Assembly: GCA_021773055.1 (NCBI GenBank)
Contig: JAJFKV010000025.1
Location: 35,577-99,576 of the forward strand
DNA: 64,000 nt
Source: Woeseiaceae bacterium
Lineage (GTDB): Bacteria; Pseudomonadota; Gammaproteobacteria; Steroidobacterales; Woeseiaceae
Direction of reading: 5' to 3'
The notes beneath the pieces are model-generated. The model had not been told where the DNA came from, did not search any database, and saw only the letters and a program-made list of their open reading frames with translations. The first letter of the stretch is position 1; each line of letters opens with the position of its first letter. Shown piece after piece: positions 34,177 to 42,524 of this stretch. A program made the position numbers and the translations under genes.

Positions 34177-35073
34177 ATGAAATTCATATTTGCTGTCTTT
34201 GTCCTCACGCTTTCAATTGATGCTAGTGCTGCAGTATCGAAGTGGATACCGTTTAACAGCGATGGTGGCCACATATCGATACCTGTCACTGTAAACGGCG
34301 TGGTTACGCGCGCGATTCTGGATTCCGGTTCTGTGGGACACGGCATCTCAGAGCGATTCCTTGCGAATCATGAGGGAGAGTACAAGCACGGTCGACAGGT
34401 CATCGTTTCGGGCATCGCGGGCGAACGTGAGGTCCGTTTAATCAATGGACTCGAGATTGGTATGTTCGGGACAGAATTCGAGATCGACCAAATGATTCCG
34501 GTACGCCTTGGGACTAACGACGTAGTTATCGGCCTGGGATTCTTCAATAACTTCATATTACAGATCGACTATCCGAATAATCAGCTGCGTATTCTCACGC
34601 ATGATTCCCTTAAGCTAAAAAAGATTGCAAACGTCCGTATGAAAAAAGCGGCGGGCTCGCCGCAGCCCATCGTTAAGGTCAACATGAACGGGGAGGCGAA
34701 CCTCTGGCTAACACTGGATACCGGCAATAACACCGGCATTTTGATCCCGCGCCGCTCGGCAACACGATTTGATTGGCTTGAGAATTACGGAACGACTGAA
34801 TCGCGACTTGCAGGTGTCATCAAATCAACGGATGTCGAGCGATTCAATCTGCCGGAGCTGACGATCGGGCCTATCGTTCTCGAAAACGTAATAGTGATCG
34901 TGCCCGGCGAGGGCGAGATGACGAATGTTGGAAAGGGCGTGAGGGCGAAACTTGGGACGCGACTCAAGGAAACCAGTTCGGACGGAATTCTTGGTTACGA
35001 CGTGCTGAAACATTTCATTGTGACGATCGACTACAAGCATTCGTTTCTACATTTGGGCGTGCCACCTGAGTAG
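34177..35073 (+). CDS. Two-lobed retropepsin-like aspartyl protease, secreted
   Basis: A 298-residue exported protein with a signal peptide ending near DASAA (residue 19). It carries two aspartyl-protease signatures in one chain, DSG at Asp49 (AILDSGSVGHG) and DTG at Asp181 (LTLDTGNNTG). Each is followed by a hydrophobic-Gly block and a matching end segment (GLGFFNNFILQIDY near 119 and GILGYDVLKHFIVTIDY near 270). This looks like an internal duplication giving a pseudo-dimeric retropepsin fold. Bacterial members are poorly characterised; they may be proteases or act in envelope quality control. Both catalytic aspartates are kept, so activity is plausible. Confidence 0.78.
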   Translation: MKFIFAVFVLTLSIDASAAVSKWIPFNSDGGHISIPVTVNGVVTRAILDSGSVGHGISERFLANHEGEYKHGRQVIVSGIAGEREVRLINGLEIGMFGTEFEIDQMIPVRLGTNDVVIGLGFFNNFILQIDYPNNQLRILTHDSLKLKKIANVRMKKAAGSPQPIVKVNMNGEANLWLTLDTGNNTGILIPRRSATRFDWLENYGTTESRLAGVIKSTDVERFNLPELTIGPIVLENVIVIVPGEGEMTNVGKGVRAKLGTRLKETSSDGILGYDVLKHFIVTIDYKHSFLHLGVPPE

Positions 35074-35079
35074 AACAAT

Positions 35080-35116
35080 GAGGCCGGGTCTAGATGAGTC
35101 ACCGACCTGAGGCCTC
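35080..35116. terminator. Hairpin between convergent genes
   Basis: GAGGCC (35080-35085) pairs with GGCCTC (35111-35116), extended inward by GGTC and GACC. It directly follows the protease gene stop. There is no T-run, so it could be a weak bidirectional terminator or simply a message-end stem. Confidence 0.35.
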
Positions 35117-35207
35117 TGGAAGGGCCACAATTTGAGGGTCCGCCGTGTCATCAACTTGAAGTGTGCGCTTGTCGCGCGCAGGACACGCTCGAACGGGGCG
35201 GGGCCTT

Positions 35208-35228
35208 GCTCCTACGGTGCGCTCCTAC
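35208..35228 (-). repeat. REP-like element with two GTAGGAGC copies
   Basis: Read on the minus strand, GTAGGAGC occurs twice 13 nt apart (35228-35221 and 35215-35208), the second continuing into AAGGCCCCGCCCC. The sequence is typical of GTAG-headed REP elements spread by RAYT-type transposases. It lies between convergent genes, as REPs usually do. The same octamer is at 467 and at both ends of 55950-56086. Confidence 0.5.
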
Positions 35229-35235
35229 TTTTCGG

Positions 35236-36039
35236 CTAGGTTGAATAGCCATCTGTGATGACTAGCGGTGCACCTCGCTCGGAGCCCAAACCTTCTGCTG
35301 CACTGCCCTCAGACTTGGCAATTTCGATAACGCCGAATGAATTAACGAGCGCCAGCAAATCACCGGGTTTCGCTCTTCCGTAAGTCGTCAGTGTCGGGAT
35401 TTGATGGCCAGCTATATTTGCGACCGGCTCGCGATAGCCTGCAATCAGCGACGCGTCGATATTGCTGATCAAATTGCCAAACGCATCGATGGTGATGATT
35501 GCCCCGCTTACTTTAGCAGCACCAACTTCGGGATCATCCAGCCAGCCCGGTGTCCACTCGGTAACGGATTTGCCTATCGCAGTGAGCGAAAGTTTGCCGG
35601 CGGCCAGCTCGGCGGCTACCGGAGCAAAAATGTCGCGGCCATGAAATGTCGCGCTGGGTTCCGCGAGGCTCAGTGCTGCCAGTCGTTCGATATCGAGTTG
35701 CCAAACCCTCGGCTTATCCGCATGGTCGAGCAATGGCGCAAGCAGACCATTATCGGGTGCGATGAAAACGTGGCTATCGTGTTCGGCGACCAAAATTTCG
35801 CGCTCAGTTCCGACACCCGGATCGACGATCGCCATATGAATCGTGCCCCGCGGGAAGTACGGGTAGGCACGACTGATCCAGAAGCCTGCTTCAGGTGGCC
35901 ACTGCGGCGGAATATCATGGGCGAGATCGATAACGTGCGCGTTGGGATTGCGACTCAAAATCACGCCACGCATAACGGCAGCAAATGGACCCTTGTGACC
36001 GAAATCGGTCGTCATCGTAATGACACCTGACCATTGCAT
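35236..36039 (-). CDS. SAM hydrolase / SAM hydroxide adenosyltransferase (DUF62)
   Basis: A 267-residue protein of the DUF62 family, relatives of fluorinases that hydrolyse S-adenosylmethionine to adenosine and methionine. Signature blocks: TMTTDFGHKGPFAAVMRGVI near the start, HDIPPQWPPEAGFWI, VDPGVGTEREILV and APDNGLLAPLL. The start at 36039 directly precedes the conserved GVITMTTDFG. A much longer in-frame start at 36258 overlaps yhhQ and is rejected. It lies 5 nt after yhhQ and is the last gene of a four-gene operon. The reason for this grouping is not evident. Confidence 0.92.
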   Translation of the reverse strand: MQWSGVITMTTDFGHKGPFAAVMRGVILSRNPNAHVIDLAHDIPPQWPPEAGFWISRAYPYFPRGTIHMAIVDPGVGTEREILVAEHDSHVFIAPDNGLLAPLLDHADKPRVWQLDIERLAALSLAEPSATFHGRDIFAPVAAELAAGKLSLTAIGKSVTEWTPGWLDDPEVGAAKVSGAIITIDAFGNLISNIDASLIAGYREPVANIAGHQIPTLTTYGRAKPGDLLALVNSFGVIEIAKSEGSAAEGLGSERGAPLVITDGYST

Positions 36040-36044
36040 AGTGC

Positions 36045-36788
36045 TTAAACCTCTGCCGGATGGCGTTGCCCATAGGCGCGTTTGGCCCAATAGATAAAGA
36101 CCGTGTCGATCATTGCGATCCCGATCTTGAATACATATTTGGCGGCGCCCAGCGCGATCGCCGTCTTGAGGTCGACAATACCCCACCAGGCGACCAGAGA
36201 GTAGATGACCGTATCGATTGCCTGCGAACTCAAAGTCGACCCGTTGTTGCGTAACCAAAGCCAGCGCTCGCCGGTCATTTTCTTGATCTTGTGAAATGCC
36301 CAGACGTCGAAACTTTGACTGACGTAATAGGCAAGCAATGAACCAAAAACGAATCGTGGCGTGAAATTGACGATCGTCGCAAATGCCTCGTGAATGCTGG
36401 CCGAGTACGCGGCTGTTGCCGGCCGGTCGCTGGGCAAATAGAGCAGGGCAAGGCTTAGCATGATCAGAACGATGACACTCACCGCAAAGCCCATACGTAC
36501 CGCCTTATTCGCTTCGGCCCTGCCGTAATTCTCGCTGAGAACATCTGTCGCAAAAAAAATGCTTGAGTAAAAAATGACCCCAAGACTGGTTTGCATGCCG
36601 AAAATGACAGTGAGTTTGGGGCCCTGCAGATTGGCGAGGATAATGGCGGTTGCGATCGCGACCTGAAGTCCGGCTTTGCCGAACAGTCTGTACAGAATCA
36701 CCGTGCCGGCCAGGTCGACCACCAGTGTTGTCAGCCAGAGCAACTCCTGGTTGCCTGCAAAAAAACTGGCGATACTGCCCGGGGTCAT
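36045..36788 (-). CDS. yhhQ: Queuosine precursor transporter
   Basis: A 247-residue inner-membrane protein of the VUT/YhhQ family, which imports preQ0 and preQ1. About six hydrophobic helices are present, together with the family blocks LANLQGPKLTVIFG, ATDVLSENYGRAEANKAVRMGF and SQAIDTVIYSLVAWWG near residue 190. Conserved polar residues Asn, Gln and Glu in the helices fit the family. With queF in this window it indicates active queuosine metabolism. The start overlaps the stop of the acyl-CoA dehydrogenase gene (ATGA). Confidence 0.93.
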   Translation of the reverse strand: MTPGSIASFFAGNQELLWLTTLVVDLAGTVILYRLFGKAGLQVAIATAIILANLQGPKLTVIFGMQTSLGVIFYSSIFFATDVLSENYGRAEANKAVRMGFAVSVIVLIMLSLALLYLPSDRPATAAYSASIHEAFATIVNFTPRFVFGSLLAYYVSQSFDVWAFHKIKKMTGERWLWLRNNGSTLSSQAIDTVIYSLVAWWGIVDLKTAIALGAAKYVFKIGIAMIDTVFIYWAKRAYGQRHPAEV

Positions 36789-37921
36789 GAATTACTTGTG
36801 GCGGCCAATTGGTCAAGATGCCAATCGGCGTTTCCGAACATTATGTTAATGGCCGTTAATCGTTTGAAGTAGTGAGCGACATCGAGATCCCACGTAACGC
36901 CCATACCACCGTGTATCTGCACGGCTTCTTCGCCCACTCGCGTACCGGCGTTACCGATCTGATACTTCAATGAGTGCATAGCTCGGGCGGACTCATCGTT
37001 GTCATCGGCTATTGTCATTGCGGCCCACATCATTAAGGAACGACTCTGCTCACAGGCCGTATACATTTCTACCATACGATGTTGCAGGGCCTGAAAGCTG
37101 CTGATCGGCACGCCAAATTGCACTCTGCTCTTGGCGTACTCGATCGTTTTCTCGGTCAGTGCCGTCATAATTCCAACACCTTCGGCACATACTGCCAGCG
37201 TCGCGTCCGATATGGCACCTGCCAACGCAGCGTAGCCTTCGCCAATTTCGCCGATCACATTATCTGCAGAGACGCTGACGTCCTGTAGCGTTACTTCCGC
37301 AGCGCGATGTCCGTCCACTGTTTCGTAACCGCGTATTGATACGCCGTCTGTATCCGCCGCCACTCCGAACAGCGTAATACCGTCCTGATCGTTGCGATCA
37401 CCGGAGGTACGCACCGGGATTATCAGGAGTTCCGCCGTGTCGCCATTGAGTACATAGCCCTTCGCTCCGTTGATTATCCAGGAGTCACCAGCTTGCATAG
37501 CACTGGCGCTGATGCTGCTGACCTGGAAACGAGCCTGGCGCTCAACAAATGCGAGAGTCGCCTGCAATTCACCAGAGATCATTGGCTGCAACCAGTCGGC
37601 TTTCTGTGCATCACTGGCAGCACGTTTCAAAATGCCTCCGGCGAGCACGACATTTGCAAGGTAAGGCTCTACGACCAGGCCACGGCCAAAACGCTCCATC
37701 ACGACCATCATTTCAACCGGGCCACCATCAAATCCACCGTCGTTCTCGCTAAATGGCACGGCAGTCCAACCGAGTTCCGCGAAAGTTCGCCACACGTCCT
37801 TGCTGTAACCGGTCTCGCTACCGGCGTATTTCTGGCGCGTGTCGAAGTCGTAATCGTTGACGACAAACTTTTCGATGCTGTCAGCCAGCATCGCTTGTAT
37901 TTCGTTGAGTTCAAAATCCAT
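36785..37921 (-). CDS. Acyl-CoA dehydrogenase, PimD-like small subunit
   Basis: A 378-residue FAD-dependent acyl-CoA dehydrogenase. The N-terminal helical domain begins MDFELNEIQAMLADSIEKFV. The middle domain carries GAKGYVLNGDTAELL, and the C-terminal helical bundle has ALQHRMVEMYTACEQSRSL and EAVQIHGGMGVTWDLDVAHYFKR. It is shorter and less canonical than its upstream neighbour. The pair matches the large/small subunits of pimeloyl-CoA dehydrogenase-type enzymes, which act as heteromers on dicarboxylic or odd acyl-CoAs. The catalytic base may be supplied by only one subunit. The precise substrate is unknown. Confidence 0.88.
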   Translation of the reverse strand: MDFELNEIQAMLADSIEKFVVNDYDFDTRQKYAGSETGYSKDVWRTFAELGWTAVPFSENDGGFDGGPVEMMVVMERFGRGLVVEPYLANVVLAGGILKRAASDAQKADWLQPMISGELQATLAFVERQARFQVSSISASAMQAGDSWIINGAKGYVLNGDTAELLIIPVRTSGDRNDQDGITLFGVAADTDGVSIRGYETVDGHRAAEVTLQDVSVSADNVIGEIGEGYAALAGAISDATLAVCAEGVGIMTALTEKTIEYAKSRVQFGVPISSFQALQHRMVEMYTACEQSRSLMMWAAMTIADDNDESARAMHSLKYQIGNAGTRVGEEAVQIHGGMGVTWDLDVAHYFKRLTAINIMFGNADWHLDQLAATSNS

Positions 37922-37933
37922 TTCGTACAGTCC

Positions 37934-39136
37934 CTAGAGTCCGAGCACGTGCTTGGCGATGATGTTCTTTTGAATTTCATTCGAACCAGCGAAAATCGTG
38001 TGTTTGCGATTATTAAAGTAGGTGAGGGCATTGATCGTTTCGGTGCCTTCTCCAACATGGTCCTCGGCCGGAAAGTCCGGATCGAACTGCTCGCGTACAT
38101 ACGGTAGCGCGTAGTAGCCGGATGCTTCGAGATACAGTGAATCAATTCGTTGAATCAGATCTGTTCCCGCAATTTTTAGTATTGAGGACTCCGGTCCCGG
38201 CGCTTTGCCGGAAGAAATTGAAGCAAGCGTTCGCAGCTCAGTGTATTCCAATGCCTTGAGCTCGGTCTCCGCAGCGGCGACCTTGCGCATGAAAATCCTG
38301 TCATCTGCCAGACGCGCGCCACCGTCGATGGATTCGCCTGCGAGGACCCTGAGCCGACGCAGTTTGTATTTGGAACGAGCAACGTTAGCAGCACCGGTCC
38401 GTTCGTGCTGCAGCAACACCTTGCCGTAGGTCCAGCCTTTGCCTTCCTCGCCGACCAGGTTTTCGACAGGGACCCTGACGTTATCGAAAAAGATTTCGTT
38501 AACCTCGTGCTCACCGTCCAGCAATACGATGGGTTTCACGGTCACGCCAGGCTGTTTCATGTCGATCAGGACGAAACTGATGCCTTCCTGGCGTCTCGCG
38601 ACGTCGGTGTTGGTTCGTACCAGGCAAAAGATCCAGTCGGCATATTGCCCGAGGGTGTTCCAGGTCTTGCTGCCATTGACCACGTAGTGGTCGCCGTTCA
38701 GGTCAGCGCGAGTTTTCAGCGATGCCAAATCCGATCCGGCACCGGGTTCTGAGTAGCCCTGACACCACCAGGTATTGAACTCGAGAATGTCTGGCAGGAA
38801 GCGTTGCTTTTGCTCCTCGCTGCCGTAGGTATATATAACCGGCCCAACCATACCAACACCAAAAGTGAGGAAGACCGGCGCATTTACTCGCGCTTGCTCG
38901 TCGGCAAATATGTATTTTTGCGTAGGCGTCCAACCGGTGCCGCCATATTCCGTCGGCCAGTTCGCCGCTGCCCAGCCTTTCTGATAGATGTTCTTGTGCC
39001 AGCGGACAATGTCTTCACGCGTCAGCGGAATGCCATTATTCTGCTTGTCCAGGATGTCGGCCGGGAACTCGGTCTCGAAGTAGTCTCGGACTTCCTTGCG
39101 AAATTCGAGGTCCTCGGCGGAGAAATTGACATTCAT
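37934..39136 (-). CDS. Acyl-CoA dehydrogenase, PimC-like large subunit
   Basis: A 400-residue acyl-CoA dehydrogenase and first gene of the operon. Blocks WPTEYGGTGWTPTQKYIFADE, GVGMVGPVIYTYGSEEQK, WWCQGYSEPGAGSDLASLKT and HEVNEIFFDNVRVP (each shown in part) follow the pimeloyl-CoA dehydrogenase large subunit pattern. The C-terminus includes NRKHTIFAGSNEIQKNIIAKH. Electrons would pass to ETF and then to the ETF-ubiquinone oxidoreductase encoded at 54304. The small subunit follows after 12 nt. Whether this organism uses it for dicarboxylates or other acyl chains is open. Confidence 0.9.
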   Translation of the reverse strand: MNVNFSAEDLEFRKEVRDYFETEFPADILDKQNNGIPLTREDIVRWHKNIYQKGWAAANWPTEYGGTGWTPTQKYIFADEQARVNAPVFLTFGVGMVGPVIYTYGSEEQKQRFLPDILEFNTWWCQGYSEPGAGSDLASLKTRADLNGDHYVVNGSKTWNTLGQYADWIFCLVRTNTDVARRQEGISFVLIDMKQPGVTVKPIVLLDGEHEVNEIFFDNVRVPVENLVGEEGKGWTYGKVLLQHERTGAANVARSKYKLRRLRVLAGESIDGGARLADDRIFMRKVAAAETELKALEYTELRTLASISSGKAPGPESSILKIAGTDLIQRIDSLYLEASGYYALPYVREQFDPDFPAEDHVGEGTETINALTYFNNRKHTIFAGSNEIQKNIIAKHVLGL

Positions 39137-39221
39137 TAATGATGCCTGATTATTAATGGGAGGGAGAGCTTATCAAACGAGGTGAATCGAGTCTGTTCCT
39201 ATAGGCTAATAGCGGTTCTTA

Positions 39222-40298
39222 ATGCACAATACCCGGATGAAGTCGCGCTCGAACCCAAATGAAATGCCTGCGAGGCATACCGTTCCTCTTGCTGATGCCC
39301 TGGCCAGACCGTTGCAGGATCTGCGTATCTCGTTACTCGATCAGTGCAATTTTCGCTGCCCGTATTGCATGCCCGAAGCGAAGTTTCATTCAGAATATGA
39401 GTTTCTGAAGCGTCAGCAACGCCTCACATACGATGAAATCATCAAGGTCGCTGCGGCGGCCAGCTCTTTGGGCGTCAGCAAGATTAGATTGACGGGCGGT
39501 GAACCGCTGCTCGATAAGAATATCTGCGAGTTAATCGAACGCATCGTTACGCTACCGGGTGTTGAAGACCTGGCTATGACGACCAATGGCATGTTGCTGA
39601 AATCCTTTGCGGATCGGCTTGTTGCGGCGGGTTTGCACCGGGTAACAGTCAGCCTCGACAGCATCGATAAGGACATTTTTCGCAATATGAGCGGGGGCAG
39701 AGGCGATCTTGACCAGGTTCTCGAAGGCCTAAAGGCGGCCGGAGACGCCGGTCTGGGGCCGATCAAAATTAATGTCGTCGTACAGAAGGGTGTCAACGAC
39801 CATACGATCCTTGAGTTGCTTGAGCATTTCCGCGGTACGGGAACAATTGTCAGACTGATCGAGTTCATGGATGTCGGAAATCGCAATGGCTGGCAGATGA
39901 ATCAGGTTGTGCCGTCGCGCGAGTTGCTCGAGCAGATTCAAAAGCGCTGGCCGCTGCGTGCGGTCGGCAAGAATTATCCCGGCGAAGTCGCACGTCGTTA
40001 CGAATATGTGGATGGCGCTGGCGAGATCGGGTTTATCTCGTCGGTGACAGAACCGTTTTGTGGCGACTGCAGTCGCGCCCGATTGTCGGCCGACGGTATG
40101 TTGTATACCTGCTTGTTCGCCAACCAGGGTACTGATCTGCGGGAGTCACTCAGAAAAGGCGCTGACGATGATGAAATGCAGGGAATACTGTCCAGCATCT
40201 GGCTGCAGCGTGCGGATCGTTACAGTGAGTTGCGGCACCCGGATCTCGCGGAGCATCATGTTCTCAAGAAAGTCGAAATGTACAGGATAGGTGGATGA
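39222..40298 (+). CDS. moaA: GTP 3',8-cyclase (molybdopterin step 1)
   Basis: A 358-residue radical SAM enzyme that starts molybdopterin synthesis from GTP together with MoaC. The SAM cluster is Cys42, Cys46 and Cys49 in CNFRCPYC. A second C-terminal [4Fe-4S] cluster is marked by FCGDCSRARLS and CLFANQG. The chain ends in the required Gly-Gly (RIGG). The N-terminus is about 20 residues longer than in E. coli; Met6 at 39237 is an alternative start. It opens a compact moaA-moaC-mobA-moaD-moaE operon. Confidence 0.96.
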   Translation: MHNTRMKSRSNPNEMPARHTVPLADALARPLQDLRISLLDQCNFRCPYCMPEAKFHSEYEFLKRQQRLTYDEIIKVAAAASSLGVSKIRLTGGEPLLDKNICELIERIVTLPGVEDLAMTTNGMLLKSFADRLVAAGLHRVTVSLDSIDKDIFRNMSGGRGDLDQVLEGLKAAGDAGLGPIKINVVVQKGVNDHTILELLEHFRGTGTIVRLIEFMDVGNRNGWQMNQVVPSRELLEQIQKRWPLRAVGKNYPGEVARRYEYVDGAGEIGFISSVTEPFCGDCSRARLSADGMLYTCLFANQGTDLRESLRKGADDDEMQGILSSIWLQRADRYSELRHPDLAEHHVLKKVEMYRIGG

Positions 40299-40299
40299 C

Positions 40300-40773
40300 G
40301 TGAGCAAACTCAGTCATGTGGATAGTGAGAATCGGCCAACCATGGTCGACGTTAGTGACAAGTCCGTGAGCCAGCGGACGGCGCACGCGCAATCTGTCGT
40401 CAGGTTGCCGCAGGAGGTCTTGTCGCAGGTTAGCGGTGACGAGATTGCGACGAAGAAAGGGCCGGTTTTCGCAACCGCGATTATTGCCGGTGTGATGGCT
40501 GCCAAAAAAACGCATGAGTTGATTCCGTTTTGCCACGCGCTGGGCCTCGAGAGCTGCAAAGTCGCGATCGGCATTGCGGGAGATTCCGCGGTCATCGACT
40601 GCGTTTGCAAAGTTACTCATAAGACAGGGGTCGAAATGGAGGCTCTGACAGGCGCAAGCGTCGCTGCGCTGACGGTCTATGACATGCTGAAGGCGTTGTC
40701 GCACGATATTGTGATATCCGAAACAAGACTCATAGCGAAATCGGGCGGTAAACGGGATTTTGATCGTGGCTGA
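40300..40773 (+). CDS. moaC: Cyclic pyranopterin monophosphate synthase
   Basis: A 157-residue MoaC. The GTG at 40300, one base after the moaA stop with a GGTGG box, gives an N-terminus (SKLSHVDSENRPTMVDVS) that matches the family. A GTG three codons earlier is in frame. Conserved blocks: KKGPVFATAIIAGVMAAKKT, LIPFCHALGLESC and the KTGVEMEALTGASVAALTVYDM region with active-site Lys and Glu. It converts the MoaA product to cyclic pyranopterin. Confidence 0.96.
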   Translation: MSKLSHVDSENRPTMVDVSDKSVSQRTAHAQSVVRLPQEVLSQVSGDEIATKKGPVFATAIIAGVMAAKKTHELIPFCHALGLESCKVAIGIAGDSAVIDCVCKVTHKTGVEMEALTGASVAALTVYDMLKALSHDIVISETRLIAKSGGKRDFDRG

Positions 40774-41353
40774 CAGGCCCGTCTTTGGACTGGTGCTTGC
40801 CGGGGGCAAGAGCCGCCGCATGGGACACGATAAGGCCTCGCTCGAGCGAGATGGTCAGTCGCAGCTCGCTTATATGGTTGGCTTGTTGGAGGGCTGTGTC
40901 GACAAGGTATTTGTTTCGACGAGTTGCGAGCAACAGGACGACGAACTACGCAAGCAGTTCGAGCAGATTGTGGATCAGTACGACAACCTCGGTCCTGTCG
41001 CCGGAATTCTGTCGGCTCTCAAGGAGCATCCCGACGTCGACTGGCTGGTTGTCGCCTGTGACCTACCGAATATTGACGAGCAGACGATCAGGCATCTTCT
41101 GCAGCAGCGATCCGGGGAGCAGCCGTTCACTGCGTATATCAGTAGTCATGACGATCTTCCTGAGCCGCTGTGCGCTTTGTACCATTCCGGCTGTACCGGG
41201 ATTATTGAACAGTTTGTTGATGACGGTGTGAACTGCCCGCGAAAGATCCTGATTCGCTCGGAAACGCGTCTTCTGCAGCAGCCTGATCCGCGCTCTCTGG
41301 ATAACGTAAATACTCCGGACGATTTGCAAGACAGCATATTGCAGGCTACTTAA
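40766..41353 (+). CDS. mobA: Molybdenum cofactor guanylyltransferase
   Basis: A 195-residue nucleotidyltransferase that attaches GMP to molybdopterin. The GTG start at 40766 overlaps the moaC stop; a TTG two codons earlier is in frame. GTP-binding signature LVLAGGKSRRMGHDKA at the N-terminus; VVACDLPNIDE carries the metal-binding Asp, and GPVAGILSAL lies before it. Its place between moaC and moaD is unusual compared with E. coli, where mobA is unlinked. It implies the cell makes the guanine-dinucleotide form for DMSO-reductase-type enzymes. Confidence 0.93.
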   Translation: MADRPVFGLVLAGGKSRRMGHDKASLERDGQSQLAYMVGLLEGCVDKVFVSTSCEQQDDELRKQFEQIVDQYDNLGPVAGILSALKEHPDVDWLVVACDLPNIDEQTIRHLLQQRSGEQPFTAYISSHDDLPEPLCALYHSGCTGIIEQFVDDGVNCPRKILIRSETRLLQQPDPRSLDNVNTPDDLQDSILQAT

Positions 41354-41595
41354 TGAAGACCATTACTATTCGATATTTCGCGATGTTTCGTGAGCACGCT
41401 GGACTGGGCGAGGAGACGTTGCAGCTCGATGCGAACACCGCACTTGACGTCTTCGAGGAAACCCAGGACCGCCACGGCTCAACCGAGCCAAGCGGCCACT
41501 GCAAGGTTGCCATCAATGATGAGATGGCGGAGTGGGGCAGCGCTGTGAATGATGGCGATACCGTATTGTTGTTTCCACCGGTTGCCGGTGGCTGA
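41353..41595 (+). CDS. moaD: Molybdopterin synthase sulfur carrier subunit
   Basis: An 80-residue ubiquitin-like protein ending in Gly-Gly (FPPVAGG), the thiocarboxylated tail that delivers sulfur to MoaE. It starts MKTITIRYFAMFREHAGL. Its ATG shares one base with the mobA stop (TAATG). A moeB-type activating enzyme is not in the window. Confidence 0.95.
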   Translation: MKTITIRYFAMFREHAGLGEETLQLDANTALDVFEETQDRHGSTEPSGHCKVAINDEMAEWGSAVNDGDTVLLFPPVAGG

Positions 41596-41596
41596 C

Positions 41597-42022
41597 ATGT
41601 TTGCCGTTGCCGAAGAAAACATTCCTGTGGACAAACTGCGTGAGCAGCTGATGGATCCAGCGGCGGGCGGTCTTTGCGTATTCGAAGGATGGGTTCGCAA
41701 TGAAAATGAAGGTCGCACGGTTGAGAGACTGGAGTACGAAGTTTACGAACCCTTAGCTGTTAGCGAGGGTGAAAAAGTCATAGCGGAAGCGCAGCAGCTG
41801 TTTCCGCACTTGCAGGCGGTCTGTGTACATCGTTCCGGCCTTCTTGATCTCGGCGACTGCGCTGTATGGGTCGGCGTGGCAGCGCCACATCGCGATGAAG
41901 CATTTCAGGCCTGTCGCTATATCATCGACCAGATCAAAGTCAGATTGCCCATCTGGAAAAAAGAACACTATGTTGATGGCGACTCCGGTTGGGTGAACTG
42001 CGAACGTTGTGCTAACGTCTAG
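41597..42022 (+). CDS. moaE: Molybdopterin synthase catalytic subunit
   Basis: A 141-residue MoaE. The start at 41597, one base after moaD, is preferred over the in-frame 41549, which lies within moaD. Signature blocks: GGLCVFEGWVRNENEGRTV near residue 24, VHRSGLLDLGDCAVWVGV, and WKKEHYVDGDSGWV with the catalytic Lys pair. It forms the heterotetramer with MoaD that inserts the dithiolene sulfurs. Confidence 0.95.
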   Translation: MFAVAEENIPVDKLREQLMDPAAGGLCVFEGWVRNENEGRTVERLEYEVYEPLAVSEGEKVIAEAQQLFPHLQAVCVHRSGLLDLGDCAVWVGVAAPHRDEAFQACRYIIDQIKVRLPIWKKEHYVDGDSGWVNCERCANV

Positions 42023-42059
42023 AGCTCTTTAACGAACAAGAAAAACAAGGGAGTGGGCA

Positions 42060-42524
42060 TTGCGCATCGTTACATCTGTTACTGATGCAAAAGCGCTCAT
42101 TGGCGAAGAGGTTGGCCTTTCCGATTGGATTGTTATTGATCAGCACCGCATTGATCAGTTTGCGGAGGCGACCGCAGACCACCAGTGGATTCACGTTGAC
42201 ACCGAACGTGCGGCGAAGGAAATGCCAGAGGGCAAGACAATCGCTCACGGCTATTTGACGTTAGCGCTGATTCCCGCGTTTACCGACCATTTCGTTAAAG
42301 TCGAAAACCTCGCACGTGCGATCAATTTTGGTCTGAACAAGGTGCGCTTTTATGCGCCTGTGCCTGTGGGTTCGAGATTGCGTGGTCGGGCGGTTGTTCT
42401 AAAGGCACAGCAACGTGCCGGGGCGCTGCTGCTGACCTCCGAAGTACGGCTCGAAGTCGAAGGTCAGCAGAAGCCGGCATGCATTGCCGAGACCCTTGGT
42501 ATGTATTTTTTCAACGAAGATTAA
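42060..42524 (+). CDS. MaoC-like (R)-specific enoyl-CoA hydratase family protein
   Basis: A 154-residue hot-dog-fold protein of the MaoC/NodN type. The start codon is TTG with an AAGGGAG box 6 nt upstream. The hydratase motif is present: Asp and His in DHQWIHVDTERAAKE, followed by TIAHGYLTLALIPAF. NodN-like members hydrate or dehydrate acyl-CoA chains; the natural substrate is unknown. It is 37 nt after moaE but not functionally linked to it. Its stop overlaps the stop of the convergent cysteine synthase fusion gene. Confidence 0.88.
   Translation: MRIVTSVTDAKALIGEEVGLSDWIVIDQHRIDQFAEATADHQWIHVDTERAAKEMPEGKTIAHGYLTLALIPAFTDHFVKVENLARAINFGLNKVRFYAPVPVGSRLRGRAVVLKAQQRAGALLLTSEVRLEVEGQQKPACIAETLGMYFFNED

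Noticed and set aside
36040-36258. N-terminal extension of the SAM hydrolase reading frame
   Set aside because: It overlaps the yhhQ coding region in another frame; the conserved domain starts directly after the Met at 36039.
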